Source of the DNA: Echinococcus granulosus
Lineage: Eukaryota; Platyhelminthes; Cestoda; Cyclophyllidea; Taeniidae
DNA: 64,000 nt
Direction: 5' to 3'
NCBI RefSeq assembly: GCF_000524195.1
Contig: NW_020170386.1
Location: forward strand, 892,105 to 956,104
Part shown: piece after piece, positions 11,560 to 38,800 of the stretch
How the letters are laid out: every line of letters begins with the position of its first letter
Position numbering within the stretch: the stretch's first letter is position 1
Notes under the pieces: model-generated
What the model was told of the DNA's origin: nothing
Database searches by the model: none
What the model saw: only the letters and a program-made list of their open reading frames with translations
Program-made: the position numbers and the translations under genes

Positions 11560-13418
11560 TTAAATATAACTTTCTGGAATGTCGACCATTGAGGGCAGCT
11601 CAGTTTTGCATACTGGACAAGGAAACTAGGAAAAAAAAATATACAAAAGCTTCAGTTTGACTGAAATCTCGTTAAGCCAAATGAAGCACAAACCTTTCCA
11701 TGTTAATGATACAGAAAGTGCAAATAAAAATGTACCAAAGTAAACGGATAAAACATTGCGAGGTGCAGAATTGAGGCTGCCTTTTTGTGAGCATGGGTAA
11801 AGGACGTAACTACTGATAATGAGCATGGGTAATAATAATCCCATGATAAAAGGGAATTGTAACGCTGTTCGAATCCGTTCTGCCGTTTTAAGAACGATAG
11901 AATCAAGAACCTTGAGCGAAAGTTGATTAGTAATTTTAGAAAGATACCTACAACAGACATCAAGATTCAAGCCCAATTTACGCCTTGGATTTTAGAAACC
12001 AAACCTCAATACTTGTGAATACCTTCAGGACAGCAAATACTGCCAAAAGCACTTCATATTAGGCACTTGTACCAACAACATCCAAATTCAGTAAAGTGAA
12101 GCAAAAATAAATCCTAATAAGAACCACAAATGACCTTGTTATCTGGTAATTTAAAAAGAAATGATGCATTAAAGAGATATGTACGAATACTAGCCCTCGA
12201 TAATTGGAAGCAATGCTTGAGCTTCAGCAGCACCTTGAGATTCTGCAATGGCCAGAACGTTTGAAACACGAGATTTGTGCATGTTCTAATAACCAGTTAA
12301 GTTATTCAGAGAGAAAGCGGAAATTGTAGCCGTTTGGGATTGGAAGTCAATTGCCTACCTTAAGCTGCGGTCGCATATCTCGTGAGCAGTATGGATTTTT
12401 GACAAGAAGAGCAGCTATTTCGTTTTTGTGAGTGTTTAGGAGGTTATTGTGGTAGCCGACTAAACACTCTTTATGAAAAAAGTGGTTGCAACGAGAACGA
12501 TAAACTTGATCCTCCGTTTGAAAGGCGTCAAAACAAATCGAGCAATCCACAGAAGGAACATTGCTCGAAATAAAATCACGACAGCACTGAAAGGTAAAGA
12601 TAGTTTCAAATCCTTGTAACCAAAACGATTTTATGGAATATTACAAGATTGTGAGAGAGCCTCAAACATTCGACCAAGAAATATTTGCTTGGATAATGCC
12701 GTGAGAATGCAAATCAAGCTTAAAATACTGCCAAGTACTGTCGGTAATTAAAGAGGGGCAGCTATCACACCAAATTGTCTTCAGCAAAGTAAAATGGCGT
12801 TTTGGAATGAAAAGATTAAACATTAATGGTTGGAAAAATGACTTAATCACTCATTACTCGACTAACAAAATGGTAGAAATCAGTGACCTTACTTTATCAA
12901 ATAGAGATTGTAATACTCAAAAAAAATTTTAAGTACATTGACAACCACACAAAATTGCGTACTCTACGGTAGAAATTGACGAGCACATTAGAAGCAAATT
13001 CATGTAAAATACCTCTATCAAGGGAAAGATAACATGGTCCTTTTGACACGAATCAATTACAGCAGCAATGTTCAATTGAAGCTTTGATAAGGCAGAATCT
13101 GATAATCCAACTGTACCTACCACTTTTACAACAGGCGGTAGAAGGGGATACTGGGAATAACACGTTAAACTGAAAATACCTCTGAGGGACAAAATACATC
13201 GAGACTAAGGAGCACGTTTACCGGAATCTCACATACTCCTGGTGTCACCAGAATGTTGAGATTGATACCATCATTACTACAACAGAATGGAATTACCTTA
13301 AAAGAAGAGCAAACCTTGGGCATAGAGTGGTTTCAGCCGGAAAGGCAGTCCTAAGGAACAAAATCTCGTCTGCGAAATTCGGAAAGGCAGACTTAATAAG
13401 AGCAGCCTCATCTTCCAT
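11560..13418 (-). CDS. RNF25: RWD-RING E3 ubiquitin ligase, RNF25-like
   Basis: Four exons: 13418..13297 (ATG), 13181..13013, 12586..12359, 11625..11560 (TAA); phases agree and the total is 585 bp, 194 aa. The N-terminal half is a RWD domain: DEILFLRTAFPAE at about residue 17, then SQYPLLPPVV and VGLSDSALSKLQLN, ending FPLIE, as in RNF25 (YPhevP, RGLSDEQI, ELIE). A RING-H2 finger follows: CSIC, CNHFFHKEC, and CPVC in the last 66-bp exon (FPCPVCKTELPS). All eight zinc ligands are present. Such proteins bind an E2 and transfer ubiquitin. It is about half the length of human RNF25 and lacks the long Pro-rich tail. Introns are short (115, 426 and 733 bp). The RNF25 assignment rests on RWD-RING order and spacing; another RWD-RING protein is possible. 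Confidence 0.85.
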
Positions 13419-13591
13419 ATCTTCTTGATGCAAAGTAAAGCTATAAAATAGAACAGAGAAGTTTTGTACACCACATAATCTCACACGGAAATTAGTAAAA
13501 AAACACTCCGAACTAATGCAAGCACCAAAAATCACATAAAACTGACCTAGACGGGCTTTATAAGAGACAATTCTAGGATTGAAAGGTATCA

Positions 13592-13870
13592 CTAGCACTT
13601 AATCAGCAGGATTCGAACATGAAACCCGGCGATAAACAAAGGGACGCAACCAAGGGCGGTGTCGCAACAGGAACAATTAAACGCCACCGTCGCACCAACG
13701 TCCTTGAATGACAGCGAAGGACCGTATGGCCATTCATACAAACAAATCGCATTTCTTTGACGTTTGGCAGGTGTTTTATGGTAAAAAACCAGCACAAGTG
13801 TACAAAATAAACTTATCAACACAAATAGCTTGTTGTACATCCATTTGTCCTCCTCTTCGTGACCTTCCAT
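13592..13870 (-). CDS. Possible small membrane protein ORF (92 aa)
   Basis: Uninterrupted ATG-started frame of 93 codons including the stop. Acidic N terminus (MEGHEEEDKWM), one strongly hydrophobic helix (LFVLISLFCTLVLVFY), then a basic flank (KTPAKRQR) and a Cys-containing remainder. The layout suits a single-pass membrane protein, but I recognise no family and see no supporting second exon. It sits 0.17 kb upstream of the RWD-RING start on the same strand, so it may instead be 5' flanking sequence that is open by chance. Confidence 0.28.
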   Translation of the reverse strand: MEGHEEEDKWMYNKLFVLISLFCTLVLVFYHKTPAKRQRNAICLYEWPYGPSLSFKDVGATVAFNCSCCDTALGCVPLFIAGFHVRILLIKC

Positions 13871-14747
13871 CCTATCATTGCTAAATGTATGAGCCGATAT
13901 ACAGAAATGGCAGAATAAAAGGTTCTTATGTAAAATAGATGAAAATGTAGCACCTTAAAACCACCCTAAAGACAAAAAGAGGCATAATACTCCGACAGGA
14001 TGCATATGTTTCGCATACAGAAGGAATTAGGGCCACTGGCACGGCCCTGAGGCCAGCACACCCGGCGAAGATCAATGACCATGATAAAGCTGCCCTTTAC
14101 CAAAACCAACCATCAGGCAAACAACCAACACACTGCAGTAATTATAATGGAAGATTCAAAACAATATAAACTGCAAAGAGACGTACATCATATCTACTTA
14201 AAATTAAGATCAAGATAAAATTGAGAAATCTAATGGTAAAAAATCCATTATGCCTTTAAACTTAAACACCTTAAAGGAGGACACTTGGTTTAAAACGGTT
14301 TTAAATAATGCATTAAAGATTTAACAGTGGAACCATCATTTGGAATTGTATGCATTTTCAAAGTGCGGTTACGCAGTAAAGGGTCTGATGTGAAATGTCC
14401 ATCCTCATTTGTGCCGAAAAATTTAGCGACTTGGACGAAGTAGGTAGCGCGCCTTTAGCTGCTATTCAAAAACGTACTATCAGCTACATTTTAAATGCCT
14501 AACATATTTTTCCGAATGATACTATGGCTATTCTGCAAAAAAACTTTTCATTGCATGTGGTTGTCGTCAGCAACCAGGCATTAAAACCCCAATGTTTTCA
14601 TGTCTCGAAAACACTAGTTGCGTTTATACTGTGACGTAAAATGTAACTTTTCCATTTCTGTTATATGATCGTTTATTCCCCCTGATGACCTTCTCAGGAG
14701 GCTTCCCAATTTCAAATCACATGTGGCCTTATTTTTAATTTGGCCAG
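13871..14747. other. Intergenic region upstream of the PAK exons
   Basis: Separates the minus-strand RWD-RING gene from the first recognised plus-strand PAK exon. I searched by eye for a CRIB motif (ISxPxxFxHxxHVG) and did not find one. No other feature seen. Confidence 0.4.
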
Positions 14748-30170
<15,423 letters not shown>

Positions 30171-30186
30171 GTAAAACTAACCTGTA

Positions 30187-30192
30187 TTTATT
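30187..30192 (-). terminator. Candidate poly(A) signal (AATAAA) of the Musashi-like gene
   Basis: AATAAA on the minus strand about 240 nt past the stop codon. It lies only 17 nt beyond the stop of the convergent kinase gene, so a transcript using it would run into or through the kinase last exon. Confidence 0.5.
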
Positions 30193-30427
30193 TCTCACTT
30201 GCCTGAATGTGTATATACCTCTGGACCAACGTTGAATGCCTCATGCTTCTGCGTCAATGGTTTTTGTCTGATAAGTAGTTGTTTTGTGACCTAATTGTCG
30301 GAAAAACGATAGTCTGTAAATGCGGTAGACAGCTACGCTATTATAATGGACTCAAATATGTAAGACTTTCGTCAAGTCTGCATTATTCTATGGATAAAGA
30401 AATGGTTTAAAACGTCCCCTACATATT

Positions 30428-33400
30428 TTACGCATAATGTTCGAGCACGTGTTTACAACAAACGTCTGAATACACTGGGCTTTGTGCGTGGAACACTACT
30501 AAGGCAAGATTACTGGGGTTTCCAAATGATTTACCATTCTGTAAGTTTGCACTAGGATTAGTCCCCAAAGGAACCCTATTAGTACAACGTGAACAAGGTG
30601 TTAATTGCTGATTTAATTGAAAAGAATGTGGAAGTGATGTTGGATGGCTGTATACAGGGAGCGCGTTAGTGCCCTCTTGACACGTGTATCCAAAACGGGC
30701 ATCAAACACGATGCATAGAATAAAAAGTTCAGAAAGCGTTCCGACCATATTTGGGGTGGAGATCAAAAATAACATTCAACAGATAGAAACTTGAAGGCTT
30801 AGGGAACGACTACAGGGGGAAGAACATGTATTATTTAGGGGTCCTCTAGCGGTTATGCAGAAACGGCAAAGTTGAGATAAGGAGATCAGCCATTCAGNTA
30901 ATTGAATCCATCACAGTTATAAGGTTCTAAAAANNNNNNNNNNNNNNNNNNNNNNNNNNNNNNNNNNNNNNNNNNNNNNNNNNNNNNNNNNNNNNNNNNN
31001 NNNNNNNNNNNNNNNNNNNNNNNNNNNNNNNNNTAGCGAGCATAGTTGGACAAACTCTTGCCTACTGCGCAGCTACTAAATTCAACTTCGAAATTTACCT
31101 GTCTATTTACGTTAAAACTTTATGAACGAACCTAATGAATCAATTTTTGTTAGTTTGCTACCACTTTATCTATTGAAGTGAATCTACTTTCGGATGTCGA
31201 TAACTCCTGAGTAAAACATGCATACTATCATCATAAATATCATGTTTTGTAAAAGAAGATATGTTTGGTCAATCTCAAAAGGATTAGGAAAGAACTATAA
31301 CAAGTGGATAATACTGAGTAGGTAATCCCATATATCGAAGCAAATGAGCTCACGAGTACTTGAAAGACCAGTAATCTTGGATGCGCCGAAGTGCTACTGC
31401 GTCCTAAAAGGGTTAAAAAAGCAGTTGAAGAATCAAGGTCAAACAACATTAGGAAATTAACTATAAGCCTGCATACGAAGCCAAACAGTGTGATTTACAG
31501 GTACGAAGTCAGGGACAACATCAATTTGAAATGGTGCAAACTAATGAACCTATGGATTTTGGTAGTGAGAAAATGATTGGGATTGACATGCTTGTTAAAC
31601 AGCCCGAATTCACTGTGCAAAAATTGAATGACATGCCATTGATAATAGAGTGGAATGATAGGTCTGTGAAATTTTTTTAATGAGAATACGCGGAGGCTAA
31701 TGGAAATTAACGACATCTGATGAATAACTGAAATAAACTTACCACATCTGAACTTCAAAAGGTGCATAATTTTCCCTAAATAAGGTATCGTAAAGTTCAA
31801 CCTTATCACCAATGAAGCATTAGATTTAACATTCTCTAAGGGTCTCCATTGCTGTGTGATATGACATTGTGCTCAACCAAACTTCCACCAATGCTTTTGC
31901 AAAGTGGCACTTTATGGCAGAGCTAAGGGTTTTGATTCTTGGAATAGAAGTCTAGTACATGGGAACTTGATTTCTAGCGCATTGCATAAATGATACGTTT
32001 CTATAGTATTGCTTGAAACTGGGCACTTTGACTTTCTACATTCAAGCTCAAAACTTACCTAGGAACTTTCGCAGGCATTATATAGAGGCCTGAGTTAGCG
32101 TCCGCAGCAGTGGCATTTGACTGCGATGTGGTTGTCTGTTCGGATGAGTTTATGTCTTGCGTAGGCTGAAGTGGTGCCATCGGACCAGTGGGCCTGTTAC
32201 TGGACTGAGGCGTTTGCTGTATGATAATTCGCTGCCGGTTCTGTAAATAAAAAGGCCTTTCATTCATCACTCCACATTAATATGACTGAATTGCCTCAGA
32301 ACAAATAGATTTACTTTCACTTTACGGTGCCGCATTACAATGACGAAGAAATGAAACAATAGCAAACACCTACCAAATCAAAAAAGGCAACATCATTTTT
32401 TTCTTATAAATAGGTCGCGGTATTTTAGGACTAATAATGAATCATTATGCTGCTATGCTGAATTTAGTACAATTCAAGGAAATCTAATACCACGCCCAGG
32501 TGTCACACCGATTGGACTCAAACGTTTAGTAATACTTAGCACCTATTTCAGAAAATGTTATTTTTCCCACATTATCTCTGATGCATCAATCACCCATGTT
32601 TCAAAGCATTCCCGTCCCCTGCAATTATACTCCGACACGTCTCTTCACAAACGGGTGACGAATCATTTCGCACTCAGAATTACTGTTGAAGGCAGTAGTG
32701 ACAACCGCTTGCTTTGCGTTTATTCTTTTCAAAAACATCCAGGTTGCTTTGTAATTAGGAAAAACAATCATGTAAACATGAGATCTTTAGATATGGAGCG
32801 CTCAAGCAAAATTTGTATAACAATTCATTTTGGTGCATCCTATTGTAAGCTTTAAAGCTTATTCGTTCTTTTCTTTCCAATTTTAGTTTTCATTCAAATC
32901 GATCAGCTCATTGGTTTAAATATCTTACACTTACTCTAGTAAACAATACGTACTTCTACTTTTGACAGTGCTGACCTCCTGGAGTTTTATCTTCTAGAAG
33001 GTAGTCTAATTATTGTATATAAATAAATATGTCAACTCTTGGAAGCAATTGTGAAATGAACGAGGCGGAATAATTGAAATGTTCCCTTTTTTTGAAGCTG
33101 GGATAGCGAATTGCGCTCAGAAACACTTCAGTAGTAGTTCCGTGTCATTTTCATTCTAATTAGCAAAATCTTTATCTTGTCGAGTGCTAGGTCAACTGAT
33201 ATAAAGGCAGAGTTAGAATACTAGGCAATTATTCCTATGTTTTCTCTTTAAAATTTGACAACCTTTACGGCCGTACGATAGTAAACAAATATTGCGACAT
33301 AGAAACACCACTTCTCGATTGTTATTAAGTCGTGAATTTCTTTCGTTAGACCCAAATGTTATACAGACTAGTTATGCTCAATTTATTTCGTTAAAAAAGT

Positions 33401-35811
33401 ACCACGTCACCTCTTACGCATGCAATTTAAGTGCGTCCTCCTTAATGGTCTTAACTCGCATAAGCACATTGATGATTTTATTCGATTCAAGAGTGAAATG
33501 ATGAAAACTAACCGCCATCGAATTTACGGCATATCCATTGACTGAAGCAGCACTTTGAGGCTGCGTTGCTGTTCCCGGGGGTGACAATGGCGATGCAACT
33601 GGCGGCACTGATGAGGTCGACAGCTGCAAAGCTGACGCAGCGGCCATAACCGCAGCCTGTTGATGGTGTTGCTCTTGTAAAAAGCAAAGGTTATAGGCAA
33701 CAGCGGCAGCAGCGGCAACTGCATTGTAGGCCTGCATAGTTTGCAGAGGTTGTGAGAAGGTGGTCTCCAGAGCAGATGCCATGTTTAAACCCGTCGGAGC
33801 GTATGCTGGTGCGGTAGCGCCGATCAAAGTCTGCTGTGCCGTCGGTAATCCGACTGGATTGGAATAAGACGGTGGAAGTCGCGAAGGGAAGGGAGAAAGG
33901 GCTGAAGTTGGACTGGAATATGACGCTCCCAAGGCCGCTGCATAGTCATAAGGAGCGATGCTTGAGGTAGGCAGTGTGGGGTGTGCACACGGGGGCAGAT
34001 TTGCTGCGTCTGTTTGAGCTAATATGCCACCTAGATTTTAAAAATTCAAGTTAGTTGGCTTACGATCATAGTACTCCTAAAATTCCAACCATTACGAAGG
34101 GCAGAAGACAAAACCCATATTTATCTAATGCAATTTTAATCGTTACATCAAGTACCTGGTTTCCAAGAAATAAGCATTGCTTCTAATGAAGCAAAGATAT
34201 TTATTATGCTTTTTGTTATCTAATAAAAGAGAAGAAAAGAAAGTTAGCAATAAAAGAAACAAAAATTCACTTTTATGGACCTTTTATTTTGAACCTATGT
34301 CAAAATGACAACATTCCGCTGAAATGGGCATCCATCTTAAATGCTCGATCATGCTTAAACGCCGTTTAAAAGAGGATTTTGTTACAGTCGTGCCATCCAG
34401 CGGTCTTAACAAGGGAGTAACATAGAAGTGGATAAGAAATCACAATTAACACCTGAGGCAAATTTAAATGGATGGGCTTGCTTTAATTCTATAATCAACA
34501 ATTCTCTGAAAGCGTCCAGAAGTATTTGGTTTTGCCTTTAGACACCAATCTTTTATGTCCTAAATTTTGCATGTGCGCTTTTAAGAAGAACCTATAACCA
34601 CCTCTAGGCAAGTCCAATTTTGATGGTAGCAATTGGGCTCGAGGCACTTAAAGCGCCTTGTGTGGAATCATCTGCAGTTGACGGTGGCGCCAAAATCTTG
34701 TATGACATATGTGAATGTTCAAGGGGGAAAATCGCCTACCATGGTTAGGGAGATTAGTCTCACTGCCTTCTGGTCAAGATAAGGCGAGCATGCACATCTG
34801 TGCACCGAAATGCTTGGCGATGCAAAGTATATAAGCGATGTTAATAAAACACACCGCGGCAATTTAAACTTCAAATAAAATCTTTTTGTTGCTTACGTTT
34901 TGTTACGAAGCCATTCCAGTTCTACTGCAACAAAATACGTTATTTTTAGTGAAATGATCCCGTTATCCTTTTCTGTTATCCATTTGGCCATAAACTTCTA
35001 GCAGTAGTTCCCGTCCTTGTCTGTCTCCCTCGTAAAAATACGCGACCCTTGAATACATGTTATCCGCCTTCACCTACGTTTATTATTAAGGACAACTATC
35101 GTAATGTTCACCATATACGTCTTTTGGCTGGTCAAAATGTTGATAAATGTGTATTACTGAACCACTCTCTAAAGTCCTATAAATTTATTGTAAAATTAGA
35201 TCAATCCCTTAGGCTCAAATGGACATGTGTACTTAACTCACACCGCCGTGACTATCTGTGCTTCAGAATACAACTTTCACTCCACTTTAACCTCATGATG
35301 AAACTGGAGTGAAAGCAGCGAATGTAAGGTGAGGAATTTTTAAAGAAGGCATCCATAAACTTTTAAGAGGTGATCAAAGAAGTTCATTTTACTTCATAAT
35401 AATCACCTTATTATCTGTTGAAGATTAATTCCTTTACTTTGAACGAAATGCTCTTGAAGTCTTTTGATAGTAGTAGTATTACAGTGAATGTAGAAACCGG
35501 GGTAAGCCTACCATTTTGATAGTTGAACGGGAGTAGGTAATTAAAATTCTGGAACGGTGTAACAGCAGATTGGAGAGGCGCAGAGAGCAAAGGGTTGGGA
35601 GCATTGAGTCTTGGTTGTTGCTGCTGTTGTTGTGCCTTTGGTTGGAAAGCATTGAACATTGTTAACATTTGGGGCACCGTCAGTGCAGAAGCCGTAGATG
35701 CCTGAATGCTCGAAGCATTGCCTAAGGCAGCAGTAGTTCCCGCACCCACGTAGTGACTTGTGCTCGGCCCAGTTCCTGTGACTGCGGTATGATGGTTCGC
35801 CGTAGGCAGGG
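30428..35811 (-). CDS. msi: Musashi C-terminal low-complexity exons
   Basis: Exons 35811..35512 (short poly-Gln run QPKAQQQQQQPR), 34030..33513 (Ala tract AVAAAAAVAYN and many Ser/Pro/Gln residues), 32240..32059 (Gln/Thr/Ser-rich) and 30647..30428 (last exon, 72 residues and TAA, ending CCKHVLEHYA). The last exon was chosen because its acceptor (CCTGTATACAG) and one-base entry complete the open AG of the preceding exon. Such tails in Musashi and related proteins bind partner proteins such as poly(A)-binding protein. Confidence 0.82.
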
Positions 35812-38800
35812 CTACAAGACAGAGTGCAGTTTAAGAGCATAGCGGACGAGTTTGTGGTGTATCAAAAGTGGCATAATTTCCGGCTTTGAAAGTCGCTCTG
35901 TTGGCTATTTTTAACTAGCTAGAGATATACACACAATTAAATGCAAATACTTGTTCCGTTCTCAACGGTATTCTTTTAAAAATCGGACACCAACATTGCT
36001 GAGCAATAAGTAATAATGTGTTGCTAAAAACTGGAATATTTATGGGAAGATTAATGGTTTAATATTTTAATGTGCAAATAGTACTCTCTGCTGAGATATT
36101 GCTTTCGAAAGCACTACTAAATGATACCATATTGGAAACAGAAGTAAAAAAATAAGGTGATTTCCATGTTTTATCATAATTAATCACAATCTTTTTAAGG
36201 CATTCACTTTCGTCGTTTCAAATGATGCAAATAGTCGGTCATCTTTGAAGTTCACATCCGTGATCCCCATGTTTTGAGCTACTTTTGTAGAGGATGGCAA
36301 CTAACTACAAATAGTTTCTCGAGCACATCTGATAGACGTTGATAAAAAGGGGATAGCAAATATCCGAAACGTACGCATATTTTGTACCGCATACTGCCGC
36401 TGCCTGAGTAGTGTATTGGTATTGCTCATAACTTCTTTTGGAACGGCTTTCTTCACTTCCACCTAAATGAAAAAATTAGCTCAAAATATTCCAAAGTATT
36501 CGCAGATTTAGTTCGCAAACCCACCTTTTTGTTATTCACGGTATGAAACTGTTTTTGGCAAACTATATCAGCTGCAGATTCACTTGCAAAAGTGATGAAG
36601 GCAAAGCCTACAAGTCAGAGTGAAAAAATGATAAATACTGCACACACATTGACCACATCATGTCAAGCATGAAGGTTCAAGATGCTCACCTCTTGAGCGG
36701 TTCGTTGCCCTATCGAACATCAGTTCGCAAGAGTCAATCTACAAAACCATTAATTGGCGATGAAGCTGAAACTAGTACTACTTTCACTACTCTTTCATGC
36801 ACGACTGGCAATAATGAGGATATAGTGTAGTTAACTTGTCTTTCTCCTGTGGTATTTACTGAACTAAATAAATGTGAGACAGCTTTTATCTATTAATAAA
36901 AGGAAAGATTTGCAAGCGCATACCGAACTGATCAGTCTAATATTTCTAAATCAAGGAAAATGAGAAAAGTTTCCGCGTCTAAACAATGCTAATGCGTAAG
37001 AATTTCGTGGATATTTGCTCGAAACACCACGTCTGTCAGGATAGATCTAAAGCGGCTATATACTCTTGCTTAAAATGATGAGAGAGTGCAATACTCTATT
37101 AACCATAGAATAAACTAAAAAAGGGAAGATTAGTGCTCCAGGATCCCAGCAGTGCATAGTTTTGCAGTTACTTTAGGTGGCATATTTTTAGGGATTCATG
37201 AGGCACAAATTAAAGTGAAGTTGTTTCTATGATTCCGACCTTCGCTGACCTAACTTGGTTACTCTTTGTCTGTGGTAAAACCACCAATTTACTATTGACA
37301 TGCTCTATATGTGACTACACTTCTTTGCAATTTCTCTGGACGCCTAATTATTCGACATGTTGTCTGTTCTTTGCGTGAAAGCAGGTAAATTACAATCAGA
37401 GACCGCGATGTGCAAAATCAGTGCGAGAGTGCATTAAGGCACAGGCGAGTTTTAAGTACACATTGTGCTTTCGTGGTGTACCTTAGTTGAACGAACTTAA
37501 TCATTTGGGGTTTGAACAACGACTGATAGCATACTATTTGTATACTAAGGCTACCTTAGTTTTTGTTAAGTTATGCTATCCACTAGTTTGTCCCTAAAAA
37601 GCGCATTTCGCACATTCGGCCAATTGGGACTGAACAGCTACCCAAGCTCAAACCAAATTAGGACACGTTAAGCCATGATAAACACGATCAGTCCGACACT
37701 GAATCATCCCACCTTCAAGAGTTGATGCCAGGCCACCTCACGCCACAGCATCCAAGCCTTGAAGTAGCGAAGCTAGCACCTTTGTTAGCTGAAAGCGGTT
37801 CGTTCTGCGCATGTCATGCTGTCGAATCAACTCCGCTCTGTGCCATCTCTCGCCTGCAAGGCCACTGCGTGTTCTAGGCGCTCAGCACTCCATTTACATA
37901 TGTTTACGCACGGTCTCAGCGACAAATTTTGCAGATGGTTAATTTTATTCTAATCAGTATAATATTTGCGTAAATATGTTTTTCGAGAAAAATTAGGTAA
38001 GCCACATAATAACGACTGGCTCCAGGGAACACATCGTACAGTCAATACATGTTAACAGTAGTAAGGAAAAAATCCGAATCAAATAATTTGCCAAAATAGA
38101 ATTGTCTTGACACGAGTCCATGAGAAAATGTTAACTTTTGGTTTAACTTCGTGATTTCTTAACGATGTTTTAAATACACGCCTTCGTTTTTTTTGAATGC
38201 TATGAAACTAACCCATTTTACGTGCAATTCTGTTACCAGTAACAGTAGAATGCAAGCGATAGAAGCATTGAAAAATGAATATTGCAAAATCGCTGTTATG
38301 AGTTGACTACTTCTCAAATTGTAAAAGTATTAAGTGAAAGCTTTTTGAAAAGTATCTTAGAACCCCGGAACTTTGCAGTAAGTGCTCCCTAATAAACATG
38401 CGAATCGTAATTTAACCTACCCGTTCTTACAAGTTCGTAGTAAGCTTTTCAGTTATCCTCGAATTTGCTTCGGCAACACAGGAGGAATAGCTCAATGACT
38501 TGCTAATTATAATAAAATTCTACACGCTGCTACATGTTTAGGCATTGGATTGTTCAAAACTATAACATGCAAATACGAACTTGAGTGGTGAAGTGACCAT
38601 CGTATTTGAAGATGTGCGTTTAGTTGAAACAGCAGTTTCAAGATGTGGACATGAACACGAATAACTAGTATCCTGAACTACATGACAATTAGAGGTACAA
38701 AATAAGCTGACTACTCTAATCTAATAAATCCACATTTGCAAAATGAATTACCATGAGACTGTTTTGGCCTGCACAAAAAATATATAATTATCACTTTAGA

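Noticed and set aside
12359..12586. RING finger seemingly lacking zinc ligand C7 (Asn in place of Cys before PYCSRD)
   Set aside because: The true C7-C8 pair (CPVC) is encoded by the next exon at 11625..11560, which joins in phase, so the finger is complete.
13605..13625. tRNA B-box-like TTCGAATCC (also near 11875)
   Set aside because: The flanks do not form a T stem, and no A box or acceptor stem is present.
31717..31733. Hammerhead-ribozyme-like core (CTGATGA...GAAA)
   Set aside because: The segment between the two core motifs cannot form stem II and no flanking stems I or III are seen.
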